Assembly (NCBI GenBank): GCA_018920345.1
Contig: JAHLMN010000010.1
Location: 1-45,374, forward strand
Direction: 5' to 3'
DNA length: 45,374 nt
From: Candidatus Aenigmatarchaeota archaeon
GTDB lineage: Archaea; Aenigmatarchaeota; Aenigmatarchaeia; CG10238-14
Shown here: piece by piece, positions 31,724 through 40,513 of the stretch
Layout of the letters: every line of letters begins with the position of its first letter
Numbering within the stretch: the stretch's first letter is position 1
The notes under the pieces: model-generated
Database searches by the model: none
What the model was told of the DNA's origin: nothing
The model's input: the letters and a program-made list of their open reading frames with translations, nothing else
Translations under genes and position numbers: made by a program

Positions 31724-34314
31724 AAAAAGGCGTTATATTTACATTAGATATTTTGCTTAGTATAGCCATAATTATTTTAATTATATTTCTGTTTCAACAA
31801 ATAAGACCAGAAAATTATACAGAGCAAAATAATCTTCAAAGAATAAATATGATTTCAAATGATATAATGAATGTTTTATCTGATCTAAAAGTTTATGAGG
31901 TTAACACTACTACAATAAATCATCTTATAGCTGAAAAAAAATTAAAAGAAGAGGATCTAGATAAAAGTGTTTTAGATTTAATAGCAAGTTTTTGGTATTC
32001 AGGAAATGTTAGCATTGCAAAAAATATTTCTCAAGAAATTTTGGAACCTTTTAAAGATTTTTGTATATCATTAGAAGCAAATGATATTATATATCAAAAT
32101 TGTAATAATTCTAGTAATTTAATGGCTGTAGCTAGTAAAATAGAAACTGGTTATGAATTAGGTAAGCCTACTGAAGGTTATATTGCCAGGGCCTTTTTAA
32201 CATCAATAAAAAACAAAACAACTTCTAATTATGGATTTTTTGGAGGATATGAAGGCGATGGTAACATAACAAAAATTTTAGTTTTACCTGAAGATGCCAA
32301 AATAGTTTCTGTATATTTAGAAGGTGTTTTTGGTAATAATTTTACTTTATATATAAACAAGAATTTTTCTGGTATATACAATGTTTCTGGCTCGACTCTT
32401 ACACCAAATAAATGGTTTATTTGCAATCAAACTTTTAATAAAAATATTTGTTCGTTTGTGAAGAATGGTTCAAATGAATTCAACTTTAATTTTTCAAACA
32501 ATAAAAATAATTTTGTTGGAGGTGGCTTTATAAAAGTAACATATAATACATCTTTGCCTTTTGTTAACAACAATACAAGTGTTTATTATTTTCCCGGAAT
32601 AAAAGGCTTGATAAATATATATTCTTCTTTTGATATACCTGGTGATTTGAAAGATATGGAAATTTATCTAAACTATAAAACAAATTATACTGTATTTTTG
32701 TCAATAGGAAATAAAACGGTTTGGAGAAGCAATTCTACAATAGTTCAGCAAAAAATAACAAATTCTACATTATCAAATATAATAAACTTTAGAGATTTGT
32801 CAAACAAAACTGTTCCTATAAGATTTGGCACTGAAACATTTACAGAAACAGTTGGCGGAAAGGCTGATGTTATTTTGATAACAGATATTTCTGGTAGCAT
32901 GAATTGGCGTCTAGATAGTAATATAAATGGTGTGAATAAAGATTGTAACAACATAAATGATCCTGATACAAATAGAATAAGCTTAGCTAAATGCTTGGAT
33001 AAAGAATTTACTCAAATAATATTAAATGTAACAGGAAATAGAGTTGGATTAGTTGGATATAGTGGAGTGCCAAACGCAATACCTACATCAAGCAGTCAAA
33101 TGATTGTGTCTTATACAAATTTAACAAACAATTCAACTGCATTAATAAATCAAATAAACACTTATACACCTAATGGCGCTACAGGTATTTGTGGATCTTT
33201 AAGGCAAGCGATAAAAATGCTACTTGACCAAAGTAATTCTTCAAGAGCTAAATTTATTGTTTTAATGACAGATGGTTTGGCAAATGTTCAATGTAACCCA
33301 AGTAACCAAAATTCAACAATTGGTTGCATACCTAGAATTTGTCCTGATACTAGATATTGTACAGGTGGTGGTTGTTTATATTCTACATGTGGTGATTGGA
33401 TATCAGAAAAAGCTGCTAATGATAGTATACAAGAAGGGTGTAGAGCTGCTCAAAATGGAATAACAGTGTATACAATAGGTTTCGGCCCTGTTAGCTCTTG
33501 TCCAATAAGTAATTATACGCTAAACGAAATAGCTAAATGTGGAAACGGTAGATATTATAGTAGCAATAATGCAAGTCAATTGATTAATATTTATAGAAAT
33601 ATAGCAGGAGAAATAGTAAGCTTAAGTTATGAAACACAAAGAACAAATATTACAGGAAATATAAGTTTAGACAATATTCTTTTTGATAATTCTTATATAG
33701 CTTTTAATTATTCACCTAATTCAGAGCCATTGAAATATGGGGAAATAACTTTAACATTAGAAAGTCCCAGAATAGGTGATATGATCAACTTTGGATCAAA
33801 TTCTAGTTTTAGTTATGGTGGTTTTCAAGTCCCAAATGTTTTAAGAGTAAATCAAGCAAAAGTAACTTCTTATTCATCTGAGTATTGGACAGATAAAGTA
33901 TTATTTAGACCAAACTCAAGTCAATGGACAAATGTTTATAGTCTAAATCAATATGGAGAGATATATCAGCTTTTAGGAGATCCGTTTACAGTTCAAATAC
34001 CAGCTTACTTAATAGAACCTAACAAAGTTAATTATGTTGCTGTTGGTACTGGTTTATCACCAATTAATTCGACAGGAGGATCTATTGATAATAAAGTTAT
34101 ATATGAAGTTGTTGTTAGTGGTGTTGTTGGATATGGAAATGCTTTTAATTCATCAGAAGCAGCAATAAACGATGCTTACAATAGATTATTAGATCAAATA
34201 AAGGATTATGTTGATGTAGAAAAAAATAATATTATAGTAAATGAAGAAAGCATTAGCGGAATAAAATGGCTCTGGGGACCAAGTATTATAAAGGTGGTTG
34301 TTTGGAAAAAATGA
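31720..34314 (+). CDS. Pilin-anchored von Willebrand factor A protein (candidate tip adhesin)
   Basis: An 864-aa surface protein. The N-terminus MKKGVIFTLDILLSIAIIIL looks like a pilin-type signal and anchor helix. Beta-rich domains with many NxS/T sequons follow. A VWA domain spans about residues 380-650, with the MIDAS motif DISGS at about 389-393, the conserved threonine region PNGATGICGSL and the MTDGLANV strand. A cysteine-rich insertion (about residues 525-560, C...C...CxxxxC) interrupts the VWA fold. The C-terminal about 200 residues are beta-rich. By analogy with VWA-containing pilus tip proteins it may bind host or surface; that is inference. Confidence 0.83.
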   Translation: MKKGVIFTLDILLSIAIIILIIFLFQQIRPENYTEQNNLQRINMISNDIMNVLSDLKVYEVNTTTINHLIAEKKLKEEDLDKSVLDLIASFWYSGNVSIAKNISQEILEPFKDFCISLEANDIIYQNCNNSSNLMAVASKIETGYELGKPTEGYIARAFLTSIKNKTTSNYGFFGGYEGDGNITKILVLPEDAKIVSVYLEGVFGNNFTLYINKNFSGIYNVSGSTLTPNKWFICNQTFNKNICSFVKNGSNEFNFNFSNNKNNFVGGGFIKVTYNTSLPFVNNNTSVYYFPGIKGLINIYSSFDIPGDLKDMEIYLNYKTNYTVFLSIGNKTVWRSNSTIVQQKITNSTLSNIINFRDLSNKTVPIRFGTETFTETVGGKADVILITDISGSMNWRLDSNINGVNKDCNNINDPDTNRISLAKCLDKEFTQIILNVTGNRVGLVGYSGVPNAIPTSSSQMIVSYTNLTNNSTALINQINTYTPNGATGICGSLRQAIKMLLDQSNSSRAKFIVLMTDGLANVQCNPSNQNSTIGCIPRICPDTRYCTGGGCLYSTCGDWISEKAANDSIQEGCRAAQNGITVYTIGFGPVSSCPISNYTLNEIAKCGNGRYYSSNNASQLINIYRNIAGEIVSLSYETQRTNITGNISLDNILFDNSYIAFNYSPNSEPLKYGEITLTLESPRIGDMINFGSNSSFSYGGFQVPNVLRVNQAKVTSYSSEYWTDKVLFRPNSSQWTNVYSLNQYGEIYQLLGDPFTVQIPAYLIEPNKVNYVAVGTGLSPINSTGGSIDNKVIYEVVVSGVVGYGNAFNSSEAAINDAYNRLLDQIKDYVDVEKNNIIVNEESISGIKWLWGPSIIKVVVWKK

Positions 34315-36278
34315 TTTTAATTTTGTTAATTATAGGTTTGGTGTCTGCACAAACCATTGACGAAATGTTTAGAGTTGAAAATGGTAACGAGTGGGCAATA
34401 GAAGTTGCTGATTGGGGTTATATATTATCAGTAGCTAGGCCCAGACCACAAGAAGTTCAAACACCTAAAACTCAAGAAGAAGCTATACAAATATCAAACA
34501 CATTTTTGGAAAAAAATGCTAAATATTTTGGCATTGAAAGTTTGAATTATACAGACTCTGCTCTAATAACAGATATAGAAGGAAAAAAATCTTGGGTAGT
34601 TGTATATGAAGGTCAGAGATTTGAAGGATTGCCTGTTATGGATACACATACAACAGTAATAATGACACTAGATGGTCAAGTGTATGCTGTAGGAAATCTG
34701 AGATATCATTTTGAAGAAGATGTTATTCCAACAAGTATATCAATAGATGAGGCAAAAGAAAAAGCAAAAGAAGTTTTAAATACAAAAGAAGAGCCAATTG
34801 AAATAAAAAAACAAGTAAAAGCTATCATTGAACAAAATAAAACCAAACCTGAGATTTTTTGGAATATAACTTATGGTTGTCCTATAAATAAAGATGTTCT
34901 GATAAATAGCAAAGGTGAAATAATAAGTATAAAAGAAAGCCAAAATATTTGTGAGAAAAAAGAAATTAAATATTTGTTTTTATTGCCTTTTTTGGTTTTA
35001 ATTGTTTTTCTTTTATTTAGTAAGAAGAAAAGAAGAAAAGGTATTGCTTTTGGTCTACTTTTAGTAACAATTTCTTTATCTCTAGTTGCTTTAGTATTAA
35101 TGCAAAAAGAAATATACAGAAAAGATATTAAGAAAACCTTTATAGAAAATAGAATTCAAGAGATAATTAATCTTTTTGAAGGAATAAATTATGATTTGGA
35201 AAAGGCATTAGATATAACAGCAAAAAGATCAATAGCAGTAGCTGAAAGTAAAATTATAACTACAGGTGTACCTTTAACATCTGCTGACCAAACAATAAAA
35301 GAACTTATGTTATTTGGCTCTATATATGGGGAGGAACAACCACTAATGGAAAATTCTACAATAAATAATTGGATCAAAAAAATTGAAATTATAGGTAAAG
35401 AAAAAGGTTATGAAATAAATATAAGTTTTGTTGATTTTGAAATAAAACCTTATGACAGTTTTAATATAATTATTGAAGGATCTGCTTGGATAAATATTAG
35501 TGATAAAATTGGTTCAATTTCTATAAAAAGAATACAAAATATAAGCAAAACTGTATCTATAGAAAATTTTGAAGATCCTATATATGCTTTAAATACAAAC
35601 TCAAAAGCAACAAGAATAATTAAAAAAACAAAATTTTCTGAAAATTTTACTCAATTATTAGCTAGCTGCTCTGGTATAGGAACATGGAAATATGGAGAAA
35701 GTTTTGTTAGTGATAATCCAGTAGAAATAATTAATGCTGCTAACAAATCGCAAAAAATTCTTGTAACTAATGATGTATCTTTAATTGAACCTTCAATAGT
35801 TAATCAATATCTTGCTGTGGTTTCTAAAACAGATTCTAGTTACATTATCATAGACAAGGTTGTAAATTGTAGTAGTATAGATATACCTAATAGTATCAGA
35901 ATTGTCGTAGATTCAAGTAATGGAAGAGTTTGGTCAATAGAAAATCTCTTAGATCATTATAAAAATGGTTATTATTCTCCTAGCTTATATGGACCTAGTT
36001 TTTTTGATAGGTTGGAAGGGAAGTTAATATTACAAAATAAGTATAAAACTATGTCTAAAAACATAATAGGTTTAGAAAGTTTTATCGATAAAAATTATTT
36101 TGATCAAATAGATATAGTTGTTAAACAAGATACAAATATAGATTATCTTTATTTTAATCAAAGTTATTTTTCTTCTAAAAATGTAAGAGGTATGCCAAAC
36201 AGCTTTTTAATAGATAATCAAACAGCTATTAAAGGCGGTCATCAAGATTATTATCAAGTTAGTGAATTATTAAATTAA
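34311..36278 (+). CDS. Two-part membrane protein: PepSY/FTP-like head plus pilin-like half
   Basis: A 655-aa protein from the ATG at 34311, which overlaps the VWA stop (ATGA). A short signal peptide (MILILLIIGLVSAQ) precedes an extracytoplasmic domain (about 15-215) resembling the FTP/PepSY propeptides of thermolysin-like proteases (SWVVVYEGQRFEGLPVMD, VYAVGNLRYHFEEDV, ISIDEAKEKAKEVL). There is no protease domain. A membrane helix (221-236), a basic loop SKKKRRKG and a second helix (245-264) follow. The remaining about 390 residues form an extracellular domain. The second half, starting RRKGIAFGLLLVT, looks like a separate pilin-type protein, so this may be a gene fusion. Function is unknown. 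Confidence 0.7.
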   Translation: MILILLIIGLVSAQTIDEMFRVENGNEWAIEVADWGYILSVARPRPQEVQTPKTQEEAIQISNTFLEKNAKYFGIESLNYTDSALITDIEGKKSWVVVYEGQRFEGLPVMDTHTTVIMTLDGQVYAVGNLRYHFEEDVIPTSISIDEAKEKAKEVLNTKEEPIEIKKQVKAIIEQNKTKPEIFWNITYGCPINKDVLINSKGEIISIKESQNICEKKEIKYLFLLPFLVLIVFLLFSKKKRRKGIAFGLLLVTISLSLVALVLMQKEIYRKDIKKTFIENRIQEIINLFEGINYDLEKALDITAKRSIAVAESKIITTGVPLTSADQTIKELMLFGSIYGEEQPLMENSTINNWIKKIEIIGKEKGYEINISFVDFEIKPYDSFNIIIEGSAWINISDKIGSISIKRIQNISKTVSIENFEDPIYALNTNSKATRIIKKTKFSENFTQLLASCSGIGTWKYGESFVSDNPVEIINAANKSQKILVTNDVSLIEPSIVNQYLAVVSKTDSSYIIIDKVVNCSSIDIPNSIRIVVDSSNGRVWSIENLLDHYKNGYYSPSLYGPSFFDRLEGKLILQNKYKTMSKNIIGLESFIDKNYFDQIDIVVKQDTNIDYLYFNQSYFSSKNVRGMPNSFLIDNQTAIKGGHQDYYQVSELLN

Positions 36279-36279
36279 T

Positions 36280-36891
36280 TTATCTAGATAATATAAAAAA
36301 GATTATTACTAAAAGTATTGCTATTATAGCTATTAAAATTACTTTTGTTTTTAGATCTATAGTCTTTTTCATCTTTTCTATTGTTGTGGTTGTTGTTTGA
36401 TTTGTTGTTTGATTTAAATTTGTTGTGGTTGTTGTATTAATTTTTGTTGTTTGAATGTTTGTTGTAATTGTTGTATTAGAAGTTGTTTTATTTAAGTTTA
36501 CAACTAAAACAGGAAGTGTATATTTTTGACTTTGAATTTTATTCCCATTTATTTCATTTATAGATTCTGCCCAAAAAGTTAAATTATATAATCCTTCATT
36601 TGCTGTTGTACTTATATTTATCCTTAAAGATTTTTTCTGTTTTGGTAAAATTTCATCTATTTCTGATTGATAAATGATAAAATTTGAAGGTATTTGATAT
36701 CTCAATTTAACCATAAATATTGTCTCATCGTAGGTATTTTCTAAAACAAAAAAAGTTTCATTATATTTTCCTTTCTCTATAACAAGATCTTTTGGTTGAT
36801 AAAAATATTTTATTTTTAAATAATCTTGTGATGTAGATAGATTTAATAAAAAAAGTAAAAATATTAAGAGTAAGGCTGTTTTTAAATACAT
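36280..36891 (-). CDS. Surface protein with Thr-rich stalk and C-terminal anchor
   Basis: A 203-aa protein with a signal peptide (MYLKTALLLIFLLFLLNLSTS) and a single beta-sandwich domain (about 22-130) resembling archaeal NEW/CARDB-type domains. A stalk of about 45 residues follows, made mostly of T, N and Q, with many NxT sequons. A C-terminal membrane helix (VILIAIIAILLVIIFFIL) ends the protein. Such stalks are commonly glycosylated. It converges with the FTP-like gene (2 nt gap). No specific role can be assigned. Confidence 0.72.
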   Translation of the reverse strand: MYLKTALLLIFLLFLLNLSTSQDYLKIKYFYQPKDLVIEKGKYNETFFVLENTYDETIFMVKLRYQIPSNFIIYQSEIDEILPKQKKSLRINISTTANEGLYNLTFWAESINEINGNKIQSQKYTLPVLVVNLNKTTSNTTITTNIQTTKINTTTTTNLNQTTNQTTTTTIEKMKKTIDLKTKVILIAIIAILLVIIFFILSR

Positions 36892-36923
36892 ATTATTTAA
36901 TTATATTGTTTTTATTTTAAGTT

Positions 36924-37472
36924 TTATTGTATTTTTAAAAGTATTCTTTGTCCCATATCTTTTATTGTTTTATCTGCATCCATACTTCCTTTAGAAGTTA
37001 TATGAATCATATAATATCCTTTTGTTATCCATAAATGATAATAATATATACCAGGAGGATTAAATTCTGCACCATAATCATCCTCTGCATTAACTCTGAA
37101 TTTACTTTTGTCACCAAATTCATTTTCACTTAACAAACCTTTAGAACCAAATAAATGAGATGATTCATATTGATAACTGTTTTCTAAATCATTTAAATTT
37201 GTAAATTTCTTTATTTCAACAAAAATCCATGTATCTTTTAAATTATCTGCTGTATAATTACAATATGTGTATTCAGATAAAGAAGAATGCTGTTGAGCTT
37301 GATATTTTTCTGTTATACATTCGTTTGCAATAGACAAATTTAATTCTTTGAGATCATTATCATCTAAAGTAACTGTTTTTGATTCATTCACTCTTTTAGG
37401 TAAAAATAGATATAATGATAATAAAACTAAAAAAACAAATACAAAAAATATTATTAATTTATTTAACTTCAT
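36924..37472 (-). CDS. Single-pass membrane-anchored hypothetical protein
   Basis: A 182-aa protein with an N-terminal membrane helix (LIIFFVFVFLVLLSLYLFL) acting as signal anchor and an extracytoplasmic domain of about 150 residues. Features include a cysteine pair (ECITEK...YTYCNY), an aromatic cluster (PPGIYYYHLWITKGYYMIHI) and a final helix. I do not recognise the family. It lies between a surface protein and rad50 on the same strand, with gaps of 32-42 nt that may hold its own promoter. Confidence 0.6.
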   Translation of the reverse strand: MKLNKLIIFFVFVFLVLLSLYLFLPKRVNESKTVTLDDNDLKELNLSIANECITEKYQAQQHSSLSEYTYCNYTADNLKDTWIFVEIKKFTNLNDLENSYQYESSHLFGSKGLLSENEFGDKSKFRVNAEDDYGAEFNPPGIYYYHLWITKGYYMIHITSKGSMDADKTIKDMGQRILLKIQ

Positions 37473-37514
37473 TTTTATCCTATATAATTTTATAAATTAT
37501 AGTTATAAATTTTT

Positions 37515-39896
37515 CTATATCTCAGTTACTCTTACTATTTCACTATATCCATCTTCATCTTTATTTCTATTTATTCTATATAACTCACCACTTGCTGCAT
37601 TTTCTAAATGTTTGTCGTGTGTTATTATAAAAACTTGAGATACAAAATCTTTTATTCTATCTCTTAGTGCCTCATTTAGATTTAAAACAGATTTTTCATC
37701 TAGATTGTGAGTTGGTTCATCTAAAATAAGCCAATTTAAATGAGGAACTAAAACTAAAGAAAAGGCTATCCTCAAAGCCAAACAAGCCATTGTGCTTTCA
37801 CCACCTGAAACATTTTCAACATTTATCCAATCTCCTGTTGATGTTAAAAGTTGCAAAATATAATTTCCTTCATCTACAAATAATCTTATATCATTATAAT
37901 CAGCGTAAGGATACAAGTCAGGCCATATCTCTGACATTTTTTTATTTACAGTTTCTATAAACTCTTCTCTTAATTGGTTTTGTGTCCTCTCTAATGACAA
38001 TTCAAAAATACTTAAATTTCTTAGTATATTCTCGAGCTTTAATATATAATTTTTTTGTTCTTTAATTAAATTCAGCTCTTTAATCATTTTTTCTAATTGA
38101 TATTTTCTCTCATTAACATTTTTCTCTTTTTCTGAAACTAACGTTTTTATTTCAGTAAAACGACTTTTCATATTTTCAAAATTTTTTTTCAATTCTACAT
38201 AATTTTCATTTTCTAAATATTTTTCTAAATTTGATTTATCTTGAATAGAAATATTTATTTCTTGTTCTAAATTTTTAATTTTTTCTTCTAATTCTAAAAG
38301 TTCATTAAACTTTTCTATAATACTTTGAATTTTTGATTTTTCATCCTTAGTTTTTTCTATCTGTATTTTTATATCTTCCATTTGGTCTTTAATTTTTTTG
38401 AAATTTGATTGCAAAAATGGTAAAATATTATCAATTTCCTTAATCCTATTTTCATTTTCATAAAATTCCTTTTTAATATTTTCAGATTCTTCAACATATT
38501 TTTTTGATTCTTCAATTTTTTTAAAATCTTCCTCTAATTTTTTTATTTCTAACTCAATTATTTTCTTTTCATTTTGATTTAAGTTTATTTGATTTATTAA
38601 ATCTTGATTTTCTTTTTCTTTCAAATGCATCAAATGTTTCTTCTTTTCAACATTTATATCTGAACCACAAACAGGACATTTGTTTTCTAATTTCTCTATT
38701 TGTAAAGAAATGTTCTTATTCTCATTTTTCTTGTATTCTAGAACAGATATCATAGAGTTTATTTCCTGTAATTGTTTTCTTTTTTCATCTAATATTTTCA
38801 TAATGTTATTATTATACTTTTTCAGCAAACTATCATAAATGAAAATATATTCTTTTAACTTATCAATCTTTTTTTCTATTTCTTTATTTCTCTTTTCTAA
38901 ACTTTCTCTTTCACTCTCCATTCTTGTTTTCTCTGAAAAAACCTTTTCATAATTAAAGTTGATTTGACTATATTCTTTTTCAAGTTTATTTATTTGATCT
39001 ATAAAACTTGACAACTTTTTATTCATTTTTTCAAGATCTTCATCGCCAATAATATTTTTTATTTTCTTATAATTAGATTTTTTATCATCTAAATCTTTTT
39101 TTAAATGAAATATTTTTTCTTCCAATCTCTTTTGCTCCATTATTTTTTGTTCTATATCATCAATTCTTTTCTGCATATTTAATATTTGAATTTTCAAATT
39201 CTCTGCTTCTTTAGAATTTTCTTTAATCGCATTTTCATCTAAAATTATCTTATTTTTCAATTCTTCAATTTCCATTTCCTTTATCCTTATATTATCCTCT
39301 TTGAATGTATTTTGTAAAGCAATTTTTTCACCCTCTAATTTTGTTTTTAAAGTAACAACAGATGATCTTGCTTTTTCAAAATTATCTATTCTTAGTAAAT
39401 TATCTATTTTTTTAGCTCTATCCCCGGGTGAAAGTTCTATAAAATAATCTATTCCGTTTTGTTCTGAATATATTGCTCTACTAAATAACTCATAATCTAT
39501 TTTTAATATTTTTTTAATTTCATCTGTAACTCTTTGACTGCTAACAGATTCTAGTAAAATATCTTTTTCACCTGTTTTAACTCTTATCTCAGAATAAGTT
39601 GTTCCTTTTCCTCTTTCTAAAACTCTTAAAACAGAATATTCTTTTCCGTTAAAAGAAAATTCTAGTTTAATTCTAGCTTCATTTGCCTTTTGTGGCTTAT
39701 TTGTTATTAAATCATCTAGTTTTTGCTTTCTTGAAAGCAATTTTGGGAATGTTCCAAATAATGCAAATGATATTGCATCCATTATAGAGCTTTTACCTGC
39801 ACCATTTATTCCAACTATAACATTTGTCCCTTCAGAAAATTCTAATTCGCTATTTTTGTGTGTTTTCCAGTTAACAAGTTTTATTTTTTTAATCAT
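37515..39896 (-). CDS. rad50: DNA double-strand-break repair ATPase Rad50
   Basis: Rad50 is the SMC-like ATPase partner of Mre11. The 793-aa protein has Walker A GINGAGKSS (about residues 33-41) and a Q-loop region near YSEQNGIDYFIEL. Two long coiled-coil arms flank a zinc-hook CPVCGSD (about residue 405). The C-terminal signature is VSGGESTMACLALRIAF, with Walker B WLILDEPTHNLDE and the H-loop ITHDKH. It is somewhat shorter than euryarchaeal Rad50, mainly in the coils. The ATG at 39896 overlaps the HAD gene by 4 nt. Confidence 0.95.
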   Translation of the reverse strand: MIKKIKLVNWKTHKNSELEFSEGTNVIVGINGAGKSSIMDAISFALFGTFPKLLSRKQKLDDLITNKPQKANEARIKLEFSFNGKEYSVLRVLERGKGTTYSEIRVKTGEKDILLESVSSQRVTDEIKKILKIDYELFSRAIYSEQNGIDYFIELSPGDRAKKIDNLLRIDNFEKARSSVVTLKTKLEGEKIALQNTFKEDNIRIKEMEIEELKNKIILDENAIKENSKEAENLKIQILNMQKRIDDIEQKIMEQKRLEEKIFHLKKDLDDKKSNYKKIKNIIGDEDLEKMNKKLSSFIDQINKLEKEYSQINFNYEKVFSEKTRMESERESLEKRNKEIEKKIDKLKEYIFIYDSLLKKYNNNIMKILDEKRKQLQEINSMISVLEYKKNENKNISLQIEKLENKCPVCGSDINVEKKKHLMHLKEKENQDLINQINLNQNEKKIIELEIKKLEEDFKKIEESKKYVEESENIKKEFYENENRIKEIDNILPFLQSNFKKIKDQMEDIKIQIEKTKDEKSKIQSIIEKFNELLELEEKIKNLEQEINISIQDKSNLEKYLENENYVELKKNFENMKSRFTEIKTLVSEKEKNVNERKYQLEKMIKELNLIKEQKNYILKLENILRNLSIFELSLERTQNQLREEFIETVNKKMSEIWPDLYPYADYNDIRLFVDEGNYILQLLTSTGDWINVENVSGGESTMACLALRIAFSLVLVPHLNWLILDEPTHNLDEKSVLNLNEALRDRIKDFVSQVFIITHDKHLENAASGELYRINRNKDEDGYSEIVRVTEI

Positions 39897-40513
39897 AATT
39901 CAACACCAAATTTTTTAAGATCTTTTAATAGCTGTTTTGGGTTCTTGTATTTTATTGATTTTATACCATATTTTTCTGCGGCAGAAACATTTTCTTTTTT
40001 ATCATCAATAAAAATACATTCACTTGGTTTAACTTTTAATCTTGATAAAGCAATCTGATATATTTTTTTATTTGGTTTAGCAACTTTAAAATCATAAGAA
40101 TTTATGACAACATCAAAATATTGATAAAAATGATGTTTTTTATCAATTTCATTTAACCAAGAATTATTATTTGTTAATAGACACAATTTATATTTACTCT
40201 TTAATTTTTTTAAAATGTCTATTACTGGCTTTATAGGTTTGTGTAAATCTATTATTTGCTTTTTTAGATCTTTTTCATTAAAATTATATTTTGTTATCTT
40301 TTTTATTTCTTTGAAAAATTCATCTTCCTTTATCTTTGCTTCATTAAAATTATCAACCAGATTTTTTATCTCTTTTCTTTTATTGCTTAAAAATATTGAA
40401 ATTATTTTTATTTTTGGAAGTTTTGATCTAAATATTGCTTCCAGTAAAAGCTGACTACTATTTCCTGGATAAAAACATACTCCTCCAAAATCAAATATTA
40501 TTGCTTTTATCAT
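39893..40513 (-). CDS. HAD-superfamily hydrolase between mre11 and rad50
   Basis: A 206-aa HAD hydrolase with motif I FDFGGVC (nucleophile Asp; the second Asp replaced by Gly as in YihX/epoxide-hydrolase-like phosphatases). A helical cap follows, then motif II LLTNNN, motif III lysine in KVAKPNKKIY and motif IV FIDDKKEN. Both an ATG at 40525 and the ATG at 40513 are possible; the latter gives the usual MIKAIIFDFGG start. It overlaps mre11 by about 23 nt and rad50 by 4 nt, so it is embedded in the repair operon. Substrate unknown. Confidence 0.88.
   Translation of the reverse strand: MIKAIIFDFGGVCFYPGNSSQLLLEAIFRSKLPKIKIISIFLSNKRKEIKNLVDNFNEAKIKEDEFFKEIKKITKYNFNEKDLKKQIIDLHKPIKPVIDILKKLKSKYKLCLLTNNNSWLNEIDKKHHFYQYFDVVINSYDFKVAKPNKKIYQIALSRLKVKPSECIFIDDKKENVSAAEKYGIKSIKYKNPKQLLKDLKKFGVEL

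Noticed and set aside
34266-34310. Earlier ATG for the FTP-like membrane protein
   Set aside because: It would place a hydrophilic stretch before the signal peptide and overlap the VWA gene by 49 nt; the ATGA overlap at 34311 is the normal pattern in this operon.
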